Of a stretch of 64,000 nucleotides of DNA, positions 1-14,800 are shown piece by piece (the stretch's first letter is position 1; every line of letters starts with the position of its first letter). The translations under genes and the position numbers were made by a program. The notes under the pieces were generated by a model. The model made no database searches and was not told the origin of the DNA. It worked only from the letters and a program-made list of their open reading frames with translations. The DNA is taken from positions 10,425,001 to 10,489,000 of the forward strand of contig NC_079381.1 of assembly GCF_021018895.1 (NCBI RefSeq), in the 5' to 3' direction. This DNA comes from Seriola aureovittata. Its lineage: Eukaryota; Chordata; Actinopteri; Carangiformes; Carangidae.

Positions 1-89
1 CCACGTTTCTATGAAGCCGTGAATACAGTTCTCTCTCTTTCTCTCTGTGTGTTCTCTGTGTTTCTCTCTCTCTTTATCTCTGTCCAAAA

Positions 90-167
90 CCTCTCTCTCT
101 CTCTCTATCTCTCTCTCTCCCTCTCTCTCTCCCCCTCTCTCTCTCTCTCTCTCTCTCCCTCTCCCTG
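90..167. repeat. (CT)n microsatellite
   Basis: Nearly pure CT dinucleotides with a few C interruptions. It is followed at 264-320 by a (GT)n tract. Peptides read through either tract are pure low complexity and are not genes. Confidence 0.95.
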
Positions 168-263
168 TAAAAACATTCTTGCGGGGTGCATTTACCTTGG
201 TGCCCGGACGCAGCCAAATATTTAGGCTGTCACAGGGAATCAGTCTCAAACCAAATGGCTGAA

Positions 264-320
264 GGTGTGTGTGTATGTGTGTGTGTGTGCGTGTGTGTGT
301 GTGTGCGTGCGTGTTCGCGC
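264..320. repeat. Interrupted (GT)n microsatellite
   Basis: GT repeat with A and C interruptions, about 55 bp. Confidence 0.9.
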
Positions 321-821
321 ATCTAGGATTGCGGTGATTGAAATGTCAACTTCTCAAACCTCCCACCCTATCCTGCTTCACTATACCCTGAAGAACAAGC
401 TGTACGTGACTCCCAAGCGACAAACCCTTGATAAAAGAGACACACACATGCCAACACATTTCACTCGCACACATCTGTCACGATGAAAAACTGGATGACG
501 AACGAATGAAATTAGAAAGAAATAAAGGCCCAGTCAAAGTCAGTGATTAGCCAATTAATTGACTGACAGAAAATAAATTGCAGACAATTCTGATGAATGA
601 ATTAATCATCAAGCAAAACAAAACATAAAAAAGTAACTCTGTCACTCTGAGACTAGCAGCACAAAAATTTAATTTCGCAAACACATTCAATCACACACAT
701 ACACACACATGGTGGCACCAGTCATCATGCTCACTGACAGAGTTTGTGAGAGTTGGCAAACAGACATCCACTGTTCATAGACTTTTTTTTTTTTACTGCT
801 TGTCTTTGTGTCTGTCACACT

Positions 822-869
<48 letters not shown>

Positions 870-870
870 T
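822..870. repeat. (CT)n/(CA)n compound microsatellite
   Basis: CT repeat running directly into a short CA repeat. Confidence 0.92.
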
Positions 871-1145
871 ACATGCACATACAAACCCCCACAGAGCAGC
901 CGACCAGCCACTCCATCAGTCCATCAGTCCCACTAAGAAACAACACGTGGGTCTTGAAAACACAGCGAGCCACAAGGAAAACAGCCATCAATCTCTACAA
1001 CTGTCTGTTGACTGAAGGAACGCTGTTAATCTTCAGGACAGCGCAAGTCAAGAACAACACAGCAGAACTGTTTCATGCCGAGAGTCAAAGCAATGCAGCT
1101 GTGAGCACTTACTATGGATACTCACTGACCATCCAGGTATTCACC

Positions 1146-1146
<1 letters not shown>

Positions 1147-1185
<39 letters not shown>
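1147..1185. repeat. (GT)n microsatellite
   Basis: Pure GT run of about 39 bp. Confidence 0.95.
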
Positions 1186-1186
<1 letters not shown>

Positions 1187-4100
1187 ATCATGCAAACTGG
1201 GAAAGAAAAGTAAATCAAGTCAAGATTGAATGCAAGCAAAAAGCAGCGATGTTGCAACCAGTGACAGCAACGAAGATCCATCATCACCAGAAAACTGGTT
1301 TTAGTGTCGCTAAACTGGCTACTGTTCTTTGTTCAGCCTGTTTCTTTAGTTCAGCATGTAGTATTTTAGGATTATCTTTAGTATTTCGTCTTCTGTGCAT
1401 CACACACACTTCCACAGATGCATCCCTCAGCTGTCACTGCCAGGTAATAAAACTGAATCAAGTAATCATCACTTAAACTCTTTAGGATGGCTTCATATTT
1501 CTGGGCAGAAACACACACACACACACACGTGTATATATAGCTTCTGCTCTGACGTCACTCAGTTTGACCTCTCAAGGACTCTAAAGGTCACTAATGGACT
1601 TCCTCCACAGATCCAGTTGTTCAGGTCACATAAACTATAAACTGTGTTGAACCTCCATCATTTCAGAAATTGTTCAGAAAGGACACACATGACGAAAAAA
1701 GGAAGGGAAATCAAAACTTAGTATGATATTGTGAATCCCTCTGTTGAGACTATGTATCGGTTTGCAGCCAGCACCAGCTAATTCAACGTGCAAAGAGTAA
1801 CTTAGATATTTCTTTTTCTTTTCTTCTATAGAGTGTAGAGTTTTCGAGCCACTGTTAGAAAATGATGACAAGAATAAAGTAATGATGATGAGGAAAATGT
1901 TGTCAAAAATAAAGTTGTTTTATTGAGAAAAGAAAGTGGTTTTATATTGGGATAAAAAGTTGTAACATTGATCATCTTTGATTCTAGAGCACAGCGGTAT
2001 ATGTTGTGTATGATGTGTATGTTATGCTTAGATTAGATGGATTGGATTACCTTTTATTTCCATGTCAATATCCTCATCATCTATAATGATAAAGTGCTTA
2101 TTTGTGAAATCTATTTGACCTTGGGCATATTCACACACCTAAAAGCTCACAGACTGTGATCTGTTTACAGCAGAGTATAAAAATCCAATCTCTCCTCTAA
2201 TTATTATAAATCTTAAATCTTAATTCAATCTCTTAATTTTACAACTTTTTCTCCCAAAAATTTGTTGTCCTAATAATCCTAATAACCCAATTGTGTTACT
2301 GTTATTTGCTTTCATTTCATATAGGTGGAGCAATATATTTTCTTCAATAGTCCAGAGTGGAAAAACATAAAACACAGACCAAAGGGCTGTGTCTTCTGAG
2401 TAAAAGTAAAAGTTCTGTCAATGTTGCAGCACATTGTTGGTTAGGTTAGGTTGACTTGTAACAGTAGCCAGAGGAGTTTGAAACAAATAACAAAATGAAG
2501 GCAATGGTTGATGTTAATGTCTTCCGCAAAATGAAAATCACATAAAAAGCATCACATTTCGTTGCTCTCCGCTGTAAATCATGTATCTCAAAGATTAGTG
2601 GTTTTGGATTCCTCAGATAACCTGAAGGGGAAAGTGCTGCTTCATGGGTGGAGAAAACTTGTCTTGTTTTATTTCAGATTTTACTATTACTTAGTGTGTT
2701 GAGCCCATGCAGCTCCTTCAAAAAAAAAAAGAAAAAAAAAAAAGCACTGCATTTCCACTTAGACACAGCAAATCTCCTACAGGATGATGGGTACAATTTT
2801 GTTAAGACAACATGGTCTCAGCACTGGACAACAAAAAGGAGGCAGGAGGGCCAGAAATAAATCTCCAACTTTTGACTCTGCAGAAGTCAGATAGAGAGAC
2901 AGCGGGAATCAAAAACCCACACTGCGCTGTTTACAAGTATCAGCAATTCCCTTAAACCACTGGCCCAGACTCAGAACCGAAGCACCGCTGGCAAATCAAA
3001 CTGGAGACGCCACGCACGCACACACACACACGCCACCGCACAGCTGGGCACGTTCGCATTAATATGGATATCAACAGTTTCCGTCAGCTTGCTTCAGTTC
3101 CCTCGCTCTAAGCAAAAACATTGAGTCGAAGCACAACATGTGCAACATCGACCTTTAACTCCATCACCAGTACACACACTAAAGTCTGACAAACGCACAG
3201 ACAGAATGAGTCTATGTCAGCGAAAACAGGACCTGGTATCCAAACCAACTGTGAAATGTATCTGTTTATTGTGGTGAAAGACTGATCAATACAGGAGACA
3301 AAGGGACTGAGAGAGATAAACAGAAAAGGAAAACAATATTTGGAGACGAACAGTGGGAAGGAAAGAGAGAACCGGGCCTGCAGGGAAAGAAAAAAGAGAT
3401 AGAGTGATATGATGGAAAGACAGAGAGAGAGAGCGAGACAGAGGGAAGGGAGCGATGGTTGTTGTTGTGCAGACGTCTGCCTCGACCCACAGCCTCACGA
3501 CCACAAACGTCTAAACAGCCAATGAAATATGTAAAACATTCAAACATACTAAATGTGTTGGGAGTTCAGTTTTCAGAAAAACGTCTCCTCTCATTCAGGA
3601 GGACTGCACACACACATAAACATGCTCCTGTCATGTGAGGTTACGACCAAAATAACAACTGTCAAAGCTACACAAAGGATACAAGATAAACTAAAAAAAG
3701 ACTTTTTACAGAGCAATTTTAGACCAAGTTTAGATCAGGGGAAGAAGTGCTGTGGGAAGAGAGACACACTGAGAGATGTGGGGACAGAACGCGGTTTGCA
3801 TCTGATTTTAGATCACAACTTGGGGATTTAGCCACTAAGTATTGTTAAGAATCAAATCAGTTTTCATCTAGTGTCTCTAGTGTGAGATGCTCAGTAACAT
3901 TACGCTCAACATATTTGACCATGAAGGAATTCGTAGGTAATAACAGATAAATCACTTAGTCTGTAAAGTATGAAAACAGTGAAAATGCACATTAAAATTT
4001 CCTTCTTGATTTCTTCACATTGTTCTGTCCGATCAGCCAAAAGCCCAAAAATATCCAATTTACAATGATATAAAACAAAGAAAAGCAGAAAATGTTTTGA

Positions 4101-4704
4101 TTGATAAATGACTTAAACAATTCAACAATTATTGTTGTTGTTCAACCCTCAGGGGACCTCGAATGCCTGTAAAAAAAATTTAAAAAATTCATGTCAATCC
4201 ATTTACTACCCTACTAGTTGAAATATTTCAGTCTGGCCACCAAAGTGGTGGAAAAACCAAACCCACTTTGACATCCGTAGAGCCATGTCCCTGGCAGGAC
4301 TATTAAGTTATCATGTCCAAAACTATGAAAATAACACCAAGGTTGTGAAAACCTTTGTACAGGGACCACAACACAGAGAGGCCAGACACACAGATCGAGT
4401 GAAACAGGGTGGTGAAATGAGCATGGAGTCCAAACAGCGGTGTTGCTGTTAAACTCTCACAGGTTTTATGAACTCAGCTACCGCAGGCAGACAAACCCCC
4501 AAAACACAAACAGTCTTTGGGTGGAAACAACCCTGAAAACCTTCACCCACAGCGTGGAACTGAGTGTGGGAGGTGGTGGGAGGAATCTGATACGCATGTT
4601 TATGCCTTATGTGTTGGTCTGAAGTGTGTGGACGCTTGAACAAATGCTTAAAAGCATGTGTTGAAATAATAGCTTACTGTGTGCTCTTGGTAATGTATCT
4701 GTGA

Positions 4705-4728
4705 GTGTGTGTGTGTGTGTGTGTGTGC

Positions 4729-4761
<33 letters not shown>
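4705..4761. repeat. (GT)n microsatellite
   Basis: GT run of about 57 bp interrupted by GC steps in the middle. Confidence 0.95.
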
Positions 4762-4762
<1 letters not shown>

Positions 4763-7700
4763 CTAAATCTGAGAGAGACATCTAGGAAGAACAAACAGCA
4801 GTGATGCAGCATTATCACTTTTTTAAATGCCAGTAGATGATACTGATGACATATTTGCAACTTAATTAGTTTCTCTAGCCTTCAGTGACTGAGGTGATGA
4901 AACTCATTATGGTACCATTCATTTCTGGAAGTCTCTGGTTTTGGTTTTTTACATGGCTCGTCAAATTATCAAAAAATGATCAGGTACCAACTGATAGAAT
5001 CCTGATATTTGATGCCAACAACGGTGTTGGTATATTTTTGACCTCTTTTTACATTTTTAATAATATAACATAGATAAATGTATGCATATGTACAGTAGAG
5101 GGTAGAAAGAAAAATGTAAAAAGTCATCATTATTTCCTCTAAAGAGACACGGTGAGTGCCACACACAAAAACACAACCACACACCACAGGTTTCTCCCTC
5201 TCTCTCCCCTTTACGGATGCAAAACAAGTCAGAGCAGCGGACCATCACATTTCCAGTTGTGTTCAGACCAATATCTGTCAGTCATCCAAGAAGCAACAAC
5301 TATTAATCAAAATGAAAAGTGTTCCCCCTGAAAAGATCTTATCTAGAAGCTACAACGGCAGGCTGTTAGAGCTGGCAGTACTGTTTTCACCCGTGTTTTT
5401 TTACATGCTGCAGGGAAAGTGTGCAGACCACAAGACACAAAAATCCAACATTATATCAACTGCTGTTCTGCGGCGTGGCAAATACTGGAAACATTTTTGT
5501 TCTCAGTAAAGTAAAACAAAAGTTCAAACTATTTTTCCCTATATTTGAGAAAGAAAACAAGGCAACCGCTAGCAGAAGATTCAAAATACATGTCCGATTA
5601 TCTTAAATAGTTATTTCGATAGTCTGTGACTTACTGCATTTGATTGTTACCACATAACAGCTGATCACTAAAAACCGTCCTGGATGTAGAAAACCAATTC
5701 TACATCAACAGCGCCTCACAGATGCTTGGTGACGTAGTGACTACTCATGGGGTTAATGACCTGGTTGATGAACTGCTGTAGCTGGTGAGCTAACCAATGA
5801 CCTCTCACTTCCTGGATATTCTCAGCAGTTTCTCTCATTATTATTTTTCTCAGCATTGCACACAATGTCATTTAATTAAGACATTGTTGAAGAGTGAAAA
5901 CAGAGCTCTCCAAGTTAACCACCTCGCTAACAAGCAGTTAGCAAACTTGATAGCTCATTAGCTTAATGCAATCGGGACAAAAACTTCACACAGTTTATTC
6001 AAAGACCTATATTGGCTCAGCTTTTGACACCAGCAGAGGAGGTTAGATAATGGCTAGTAAGCTACGCTAGCTCCCTCTGTTTATGGCTCTCTTGCTCCCC
6101 ATTTCCTAAAAGTTCAGTGCTGTCAACAGCGTAAATTTGTGTTCAAAGTTGAACATTCCCTCACATTTATTTTGCCTACTCTGACAGATTCTCAAATCGC
6201 AACAGCTCCATTAGAATGAACTGATTTTACCACAATATTTTATTCTGCTTTAAATCCTGCCGTGTCCCATGTCCACTGATGTACATCCACCTCTGCAGTA
6301 GCTACATTACATTTTACTTTTAAGACAGTTTGTATTAACTGCCGTCTGGTCAAATATTTTACAGGCACCTATAGTGATGATTCAAACAACAATGCAATCA
6401 CTGAGACGGTGCGAACACTAACATGACGAGTCACAGACGAGCAACGACATGAATGTCAGAGAGCAACTTTGCAGTGTCGCTTGAAAAACATCATGCTGCT
6501 GGAAGAAATTCCTGCTGATGTTTGTAGCCTATATGTCCGTCAAGACGTCTGGCTGTCTGAGCCTCAGTCAGGTCACAAACTTCTGTGGACAACAGCAAAA
6601 TCTCACAAAATCCTTCCTATGTGGCGCTCACCTGATAAATTCCACTAAAAGTCATCAAAAATCTAGTCTGGAGCCAGAAAGACGCAAGTGGATTTATGGA
6701 GAGGTTTCTAGACAATGACACGTTCTTTCTAACTTCAACTCTTAATACAGTGGGTTTGTCAAATAAGTTTGATTTTATCAGCAGCTTCTGTACAGAATCA
6801 TGTGAAATTTTCACTGTGCACACCACTTTTGTTAATTTTGTACAATTTTACATAACAATAGTTTTTTTTTTATATAATTTGGTTTGAGTTTCTTCATTGT
6901 AACAGATACAGTATATCTACTGAGTAAAGCCAAAGAGTCTCTGAAAGGGGCGTACATGCTCAAACACTCTCTGTGCGTAAACAAGGTCACCTCAAAGCAA
7001 GTCGGAGAAAAATGAATCCTTTCTCTGTTCTGAAAATCACAAATAAGAAATCAATTCAACCCCAAATTACAACGTGGCTGCTGCACAAAACCTTCCCACA
7101 GGTTCCAGGTGACAGTAATAATCCTGTGTGTTGGAGTTTGCGGACAGCTTTGGCCTTGTGCTGCTCGGCTGAAATCCAGCCGGGTTTGGCTCGTGTCTAC
7201 AGGTGGTGGAGAAGCTGGATTTAATCCAGACCAGCCACAAACCTGCTCAGTACAGGGAAAGCATGAGCAATTCATAAGACTTCATGTCAGACAGATTGTG
7301 AGAGGTTACTGCTCATTTGAAAATTGAACCCCTGTTCTGAAAAGCATTTTTGTCTCTACTTTCTTAGAATGGAGCAGATTGATGATCCTGACTTTTTATT
7401 CAATCATTGCCTCAGTTAGATACTACAGTGTCTCGTGCTAGTTTCAAGTGAGTAATTTTCAATTTTAAGACATTACAAGTTGATCATGTGTAGGTGAAAT
7501 AGGCTTAGGTGGTTTCACGCTCTGCTGCATGCCTGCTCAGAGGTCACTGTACCTGAGCTCAAACGATTAGATCACAGTCGTCTTTGGACAAAGGCATTAG
7601 GCTTTTCACTACTGACGTGTATCCGCATGTGAGGAAGACCATTATTCCCTTCTTATCTGAGAGCTATCATGTCCGTTCAATGTAACCCGAATCAAACCAA

Positions 7701-8281
7701 AACACAAAAATGACAGCCAAAATCGCTGTTACAGGAAAATTGTGAGTATGCACTTAATTCAATATGGTGTTATGGAAGTTTAGCAGTAATGCTACAAAGT
7801 TATGTGCTGTCAAATCACTGCAATATCAGTTCATGTCTCATTAGTGGCAAAAGTAAGCAAGCACCCAAAGTATGTTACCATGAAGTTTAATTACCAATTG
7901 GCAATGAAAGTAAAGCATTAATGTTCCAGTCTGAGAAAAAAAAAAGATAAATTGCGTATCATTTATAGGAAAAAGGAATAATGAGATAAAATGTGTCACT
8001 GCAGTCTGAATTTCACATCAAAACAGTCTCTGTGTGTTTTGCCCTCTGGGTTAAGACGTGTTAAAACAATGAAACCCGCCCCACACAAGGTGTTTTGAGT
8101 GAAGACTTAACTTAACTTACTGAAATCTGCAACGTTTCGATGCAACAGGAGACATCTGCCGACCCGCATAATGAGCTGTTTGTCACAGTGACTGTATCTT
8201 GATACTGTAATCCTGCGGAATCAAGCTGCATTTTTTTTTCAATACACATGAATAAATGTAATTACCGTCTTCCCCAAAAAG

Positions 8282-8283
<2 letters not shown>

Positions 8284-8320
<37 letters not shown>
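8284..8320. repeat. (GT)n microsatellite
   Basis: Uninterrupted GT run of about 37 bp. Confidence 0.95.
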
Positions 8321-8321
<1 letters not shown>

Positions 8322-11300
8322 ATGGCATTCCTTAATTTTCATCACTCACATGCTAATTCAGTGCTGACCTGTCGTAGCTTAGTAATAACGATGACCCAGC
8401 CTGCAAAAATCTTAACTTGCACAACAATAGAGAGAATGATGGGCACCAAACAAATTAAAATGAGTATTATAATGACTCTAATTGCTCTTACGTCTAACTT
8501 AAATTAGCTTTAAAGATGGGAAGGCCGGCTGTTAGGTGAGTGTTAAGTACATTTGTAGATGCTGAGCTTTTCTTACTTAAATGAAGGTGGAGGCACACTG
8601 CGAGACAAGCAGAATCACAAATGTGTTTTCAGTGTTTGTCTGTGAGCTGTTTGTCCTCGACGAGGTTTCACAATCAGATGCTGGAACAGGGAACGGAAAA
8701 CTGCCTGCTAAAATAAGCAGTGGCAGAGATATCTGTTATTCCATCTGTAATTACATACTGAGTTATTTTTACTTGTCCTATTTCAGTTATTATACATTAA
8801 TCCTTGGAGGAGATCAAGTCATTCATTAATTAATTCTAATTAACCGTGTTTAACTTGAGTGTTACCCAGAGCCCATTTGGCCAAATAAAGCATTGCTTGT
8901 GTTTTGTGTTATCAGAATCAAAGTATTTTTACCCACTGAGCATTTACAATAATATACATGCAGAACAATTTTCAGGAGATGTAATAGTACAAAATTCTGT
9001 GTATTAAAGGAAATCTACACTGATTTTAAAGCAAAAATGTATAAAGATAGAGTATTTTCTCTATTTTCTCAGATTTAAAATAATAATAAAATATCATCTG
9101 TAGCGATGCCTTGAGGGCATCTTACAGAACAGTGAGGATGCCAAAGCCAGAAAGGTATTGTATTTACTGCCACGTGGCCATAAAGGCCTCAATATGCAGG
9201 TTTTTATGTCCCCTTGAAAGTGCAGACAAATCATGGTGACAAGCATTACAACAGCCTCATTCAGATTATTTTTAAGCATCAAACATTAGTAGGAAAGCAC
9301 AGCACTGATGGAGCTATGAGACTCCTCAGCCTGCACAAGTTTTTGTGACCTGGTGTTAAGTCAGAGAGACAAGCTATTAAATCCCTATTTGAGCTGCAGA
9401 AGCCTACATTACACAAGCAGGAAAAGCCTGCGGCAGTCTCCAGAAGTCAGACGCTTCTCCGCTGGAGTGTATTACTGTATATACTTTCAAGGATCCAAGC
9501 TCTTTTTTCTTGGCACACAGTTGGCAGCATCCAGCTGCATCTGATCCGCTTTCAATCAAATGTCCTTGAAAAACAAAATGATGCAAATGGCTGAATTTAC
9601 ACAGGAATGGAAAATTGAATTTGTAAAAATTATTTTTACCTTGATATGATGGCAGCAAAGAAACTTTCCAGTGTTTTAAAAAGTTAAATGGGGAAATTTG
9701 CATATGGTTAAGAAACAAAAAGCACTGAATAAACTGAAGAGAGCCATTCGCTACTAGGTTTGGAAAGAGATCAGGAGCCTGGTTTTATCGCCCCCACACT
9801 GGAGACTTGAAACTTAATGTGATGATTGTGAATTTTGAAGCGAAGTGGTTAAAAAATCATCACAAACCCTGAAGGTAATGGGATTGAATCTTAGAGCTGG
9901 TATCATCTGTGTGGAGTAATAAAAAAAAAAGCTCATGAAACCAGCAGACTCACATTTACTTCATCATCTGTCACTAGAAAAGCAAAATCTCTCTCCTGTC
10001 TTCTTGTTTGGTTTGTGACTGAAATCGCCTTATCATCAATGCAAAATGTCATCAATCTATATCACAGTCAATACAGCCAACAAATCAGACTGATGACCTC
10101 CAGGGCTTCTTTGCTCAGTAGCTTTTTCTTTATAACGACTTGTTGACAGACTTCACGCTTCAATTTCTACCTATGAAGCTTTTGGAAAGAGGGGTTTTGA
10201 AAGTGAGACGAGCTCTGCATCTTTGTCCCCGGTGTCGTGTAACCACACAGATGGACAGATAATGTGTGAGGAAATGCCAGACATCTAATATGGGACTGTT
10301 TGGTCAACAGTGGGGAGGAAATGAAGCACCTCAGTGCCACATGAAACCAGGGACTCAAAGGAGGCTGTGAGGACACGTTGGAAATTCAACCGTAGAACTG
10401 TACACGCACATACATATACACACACAGACAGACGCTCATTCATTACACGTACATGAACTCTTGCATACGAGCACAGAAATGCACTCGTACACACAAACAT
10501 ACAGACACAAACAATAATAAACAGAAATAGGCAATTATATGAACAAATACACACTGGACAAATGCACTGTACACTGTGATGAAACATGGAAACTTTACTC
10601 CCTTTGATCAAAGTGGAATGAAGTCAAATTATAAATTACAAACTATTTGAAGATGAAAATCAAATCAACAACTCATGAGCTGAATAATATAAATCACGTC
10701 CTACAATGAAAGAGAAAATAAATACACAGCTGTACTGCAAAGCATGAGCTGCGGAACAGGAGCATTTATCTTATGGTGAAACATGGGAAGACTGTTCAAG
10801 CATATGTCAAGATATTTCACTTTAATCCATCTTTGCGCACAAACGTCTACTTTTTCTGGTTTTAAGGAATTATACTGTCTCACATGATGACATTTACTTG
10901 GAATAAGTTATCAGATATTTAAAAAAAAAATGTCCCCCTAATTTATCATTTGTCTAAATAACAAATGAATATTCTTTAGGATGAGACAATCATTTGGCAG
11001 AGCATTAAAGCTGCACTTGAAATACCTTAATGAGCTTAATAAATGTGAGTATAGGTTATGATTTATTGCTGTTCTTTGTCATTTTTTTTGGGCTGTGTGA
11101 GGACACACATATACATTTCATCACTGCAGGCCATTCTGCTCTGATGATCGTTGATTCAATGGACCAGATAGTTATGGTTCTTTCCACAGGGACAAATGAG
11201 ATTTAATCAGATTTGCTGCCTGTGTGTTGCTGTGTAATACTGTCATCACGCCAGCATATGTTCTCTCTCTCTCTCTCTCACACACACACATACACATATA

Positions 11301-11370
11301 CAAATACACGCACAATCTATTACTGTATGTGCAGCAACCAAAACTACTTCCCCATTCAAAAAATTTTTTT

Positions 11371-11800
11371 TTGAGGAATAGACATTTTCGGAAATGCACT
11401 TACTCGCTTTGATGCAAAGAATGAGATGAAAAGTTTGATACCACTCTTGATCCATACACAAAGTGTAAGAATGTCAATATGTGGTTTTAAGTGGGGGTGG
11501 TGGTGGGTGGGCAGGTGCAGTGACTATAGGAAGTCACCCAGACAAGAAATAGTCCTGGACACAATCTCCCGTAAAACTACAGATTGTCATTTATAGTGTG
11601 GCTTTTGTACAGATTATTACATGTATTAAAGATTATTAAACAAATGAGATAAAAAGTGTGAAATTACTGGGCTTTAAAAGTGTTGGTAGACTGGCTCTTT
11701 CCATCTGTTTCCAGTCTTTATGCTAGGCTGCTCGTGGCAGCTTCCTATTTACCGTACAGGCATGAAGGACATTTCCAAAATGTTGAACTGTTCCTTTAAA
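11371..11800. mobile_element. Degenerate copy of an abundant teleost non-autonomous repeat
   Basis: The left end and the reverse complement of the right end share a degenerate terminal inverted repeat with an 'ACATTTTNGGAAATG'-like core and an AGGAA tail. Internal phrases ('GATACCACTCTTG', 'CAGTCTTTATGCTAGGCTG', 'CTATTTACCGTACAGGCATG') match a non-coding element I remember as common in percomorph genomes. This copy looks internally deleted and diverged. It has no coding capacity. The family identity is from memory, and the inverted ends are visible in the sequence. Confidence 0.6.
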
Positions 11801-14800
11801 AGTTGACCTATGACAAAAGTGCATTTTTCTCACTCAGCACACGTGCACATGCAGACACACATGCACACATCCTCATCCTCATTATCATCATCATCATTCT
11901 CATTTGGGGTAGAGACAGATTTTCCTCTGTGGGCAAGCTCTGGAAATCAGTTCGCCCAAACGCGCTGCCCATGCCGGGCTGGAAAATAAGGGCGGCCATT
12001 GTACTGTCTGCAATGTGTAGCATCACTTTTTATAGAATTTACATAACCAACGCACTTAGCAGCCATTACGATCACGACAAAACAGGGTGTGGGAGTTTTG
12101 AGATGCTCACACTTTGTGACAGCGTCTGTCCCGTCCAATGAGTTTCGGTCCGGAGTGAGCCGCCTGTTCGTATGTGACCTCTTAGATCTGAAGCATGGAA
12201 GCGATGTTTTCCCACAAATCTGCTGATTCAAAAACAAACCTTTTTTGCTGTAATTGGGAACAGATCTCACTCCCTGTGTGAAAAGAGCATTTCTTGACCC
12301 AGGGGTTGAGATGATCTGTTAAAAAACACTGTAACTAAACCCTGCAATCCCAAATCTTGGAGGTGTTATGTAAGGAGATGTAAGCAGGAAACAAAAGCTT
12401 GGATATGAGCCTGATATGCTTGTTATAGCCACATTTAAGGAAGAGCATTTTTCTGAAATTGGGTATGGAAATATCTAAATTACAGACAGGCAGGAAGATA
12501 TGATAATTGGGTTAAAATCACCAGTGCTATTGAGCCTGATTCATGCTCAGTTTCACATTGGGCAGAAGTTATGTTTGGTTTTGGCTAGTGAAATATCTTT
12601 CTCATATTTTATGCTTCTCCTCACAAGATTAAAAGAGAAAAGAGAGATGAAAATTTAAAATGTAACGAGAACTGAAGTGTGTATTCAAATGAGAAAAACT
12701 TTGCTTTTCTCTCGGGTTATAAAAGTGGGTTTTGTTTTGGATTTCGCGAGACCTTGCCTCGTGAAACCCGGCAGATCCAGAGCCCTGTAACCCGTCAGTT
12801 CAAGTGAAAAAAAAAAAAAACCCACAACCGAAATGACAGGGTTGTCAAACACAGGTAACGTCATGGTACCTTTAATGGAGACCGAGTCACGCCTTCCTTC
12901 CTTAATGGCTCTTCTACTGATCTCAGTCTGCATCTCAACTCTCCTGGTTCCAGTCCCTCCTGGTCATGAATGAACCGAAAGGGCTCCAAACATTCCTTCC
13001 CTGTTCTCATAGACGTACACTGAGACCTGCATTCATCACCTCTACATGCACCATTACTCCCAGTGATGGGAGGAAAGAAACAACACTTTCATTAGCAGGT
13101 CTGCTCCACTGAGGTGTGGAATGTCCCGTGGGTTTCCAACAACAGTGACAGAGAAAGCCGGCCTTCATACAGCTATTGTTGTCCTCAACAAGCTCACTTA
13201 GTGTAATGGGCAAGGCTGAGCCCGCTCTTCAAAAGACGAGGGGCACCGCGCAAGAATAAGAGCAGTCATGCTTAGCCAGATTAGAGATCTGCGTAAAGAA
13301 AGTATAATTCATTGTAGTTTTGAAAATAATGAGCTCAAGGGGCTTAATTTATAGTGGGAGGCAAACTCAAAAAATGGAAACATCACTTGTAATAAAAAAA
13401 TTAAAAAAAAAAAAAAAGCTCCCTACCTTTTAAATGCATTGTATATGTATAATAGGCAAATTCAACACAGCCACACTGACAGGGAGCAACATTTAAGGGC
13501 ATTTTCCCTTTAATACAGACTCGTCAGGTCACAGTGACAGTCAAAACTACGACAAAGAGAAACTCAAAAAGATGTTGAAAAAGGCAAAGGCACCAATATG
13601 CTTCGACCAAAGTGCCTGTTGGACGGTGGAACAGCATCTGAAACAGCTGTCTGAAATTGGAATTGGGTGCCTGGTGTTTCTGACAATTTTTGTGACTTCC
13701 TGAACAGGACGATCTGTCAGTCATGACCACTAAACCTAGGTGTGGATATATTTAAACTATGACATTCAGCTTTTCCCAACCTCGACTGTGGGCTCTCAGA
13801 ATAAACATACACACTTTTGCCTTTAGATGTAGTCATTTCACATATGCTATGAATTGTTTCCTGCATACACTAACCTTTAAATATTTGACTATGAAAACCT
13901 TGCCATCATCTCAGGAGCCCAGTTTTCACCATAATAACATTTGAGTCAAGAAACTGTCCAGTGAGAATCAATTGAGCCTGGAAGCTGGAGGACCATTCAT
14001 TTGAAATGTGGAGTGGTTTAGATAATGCTTCACTGAGATTAAAAATGTCCCAGCCAAGAGAGCAGAGGATAGTGTGATTAACCCTCTCTCGAACTTTACC
14101 GAAAACAATCTAACCTGTTTGCTGTAGACGTGAAATGAAGCATGAATACGAGGCTTTCTTCTGAGCTACACTTCAGTACAATACCACAACGACCACAATG
14201 ATTTCCCAGCGTGGAAATCAGAGACAAAGAGCAGAGACATGACCAGCAAATGGTGCATCTGTCCATTCAGGGTTTGTGTTAATGTTTCACTGAGGAAGAG
14301 AACGCCTGCACCAACTCTGGCTAGAAATCCGCTGAAAATATGAACCATTCAAACCAAGTAGGTAGGATGTCAATATGTGTCTCCACTAAACAAAGGCACG
14401 AGGACAGAAATTTTTCACTACTTCAGTACATGAACATTTTATTTTCCATTTGCCTTCCCGTTTCCTTTACAGTCTGCTTCATGCCAAATTCAAATGGCCA
14501 GTGAAAACATTACAGAGACTATTACAGACCGTAAATACTGTTCTCTAGTTGTAGCCTGATTAAACAGTATTTTCAGTCAAGAATGGCGGCCGAGGCGGCA
14601 GTATTGTTTCACCAAGTGTGTATCTCACTCATCACACTCTATCTGGACATCTTACAGTTGAGTTGAGCTAAAAGGTTTTAAATGGAATTGCCCTTTTCAA
14701 CTACAAGGCGAAACTGTGGTTGAATACAAAAAAATGTTTACTGAAGTATTAAGCGGGCCGCTTCAAGTCGGCAGGGTTAAGGCGTCCATCAAGCTGCTGT

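Noticed and set aside
19..1229. Several open frames of 60-158 codons near the left edge
   Set aside because: They run through CT, GT and CA microsatellites and translate to low-complexity Ser/Leu, Cys/Val or Thr/His repeats with no splice or family support.
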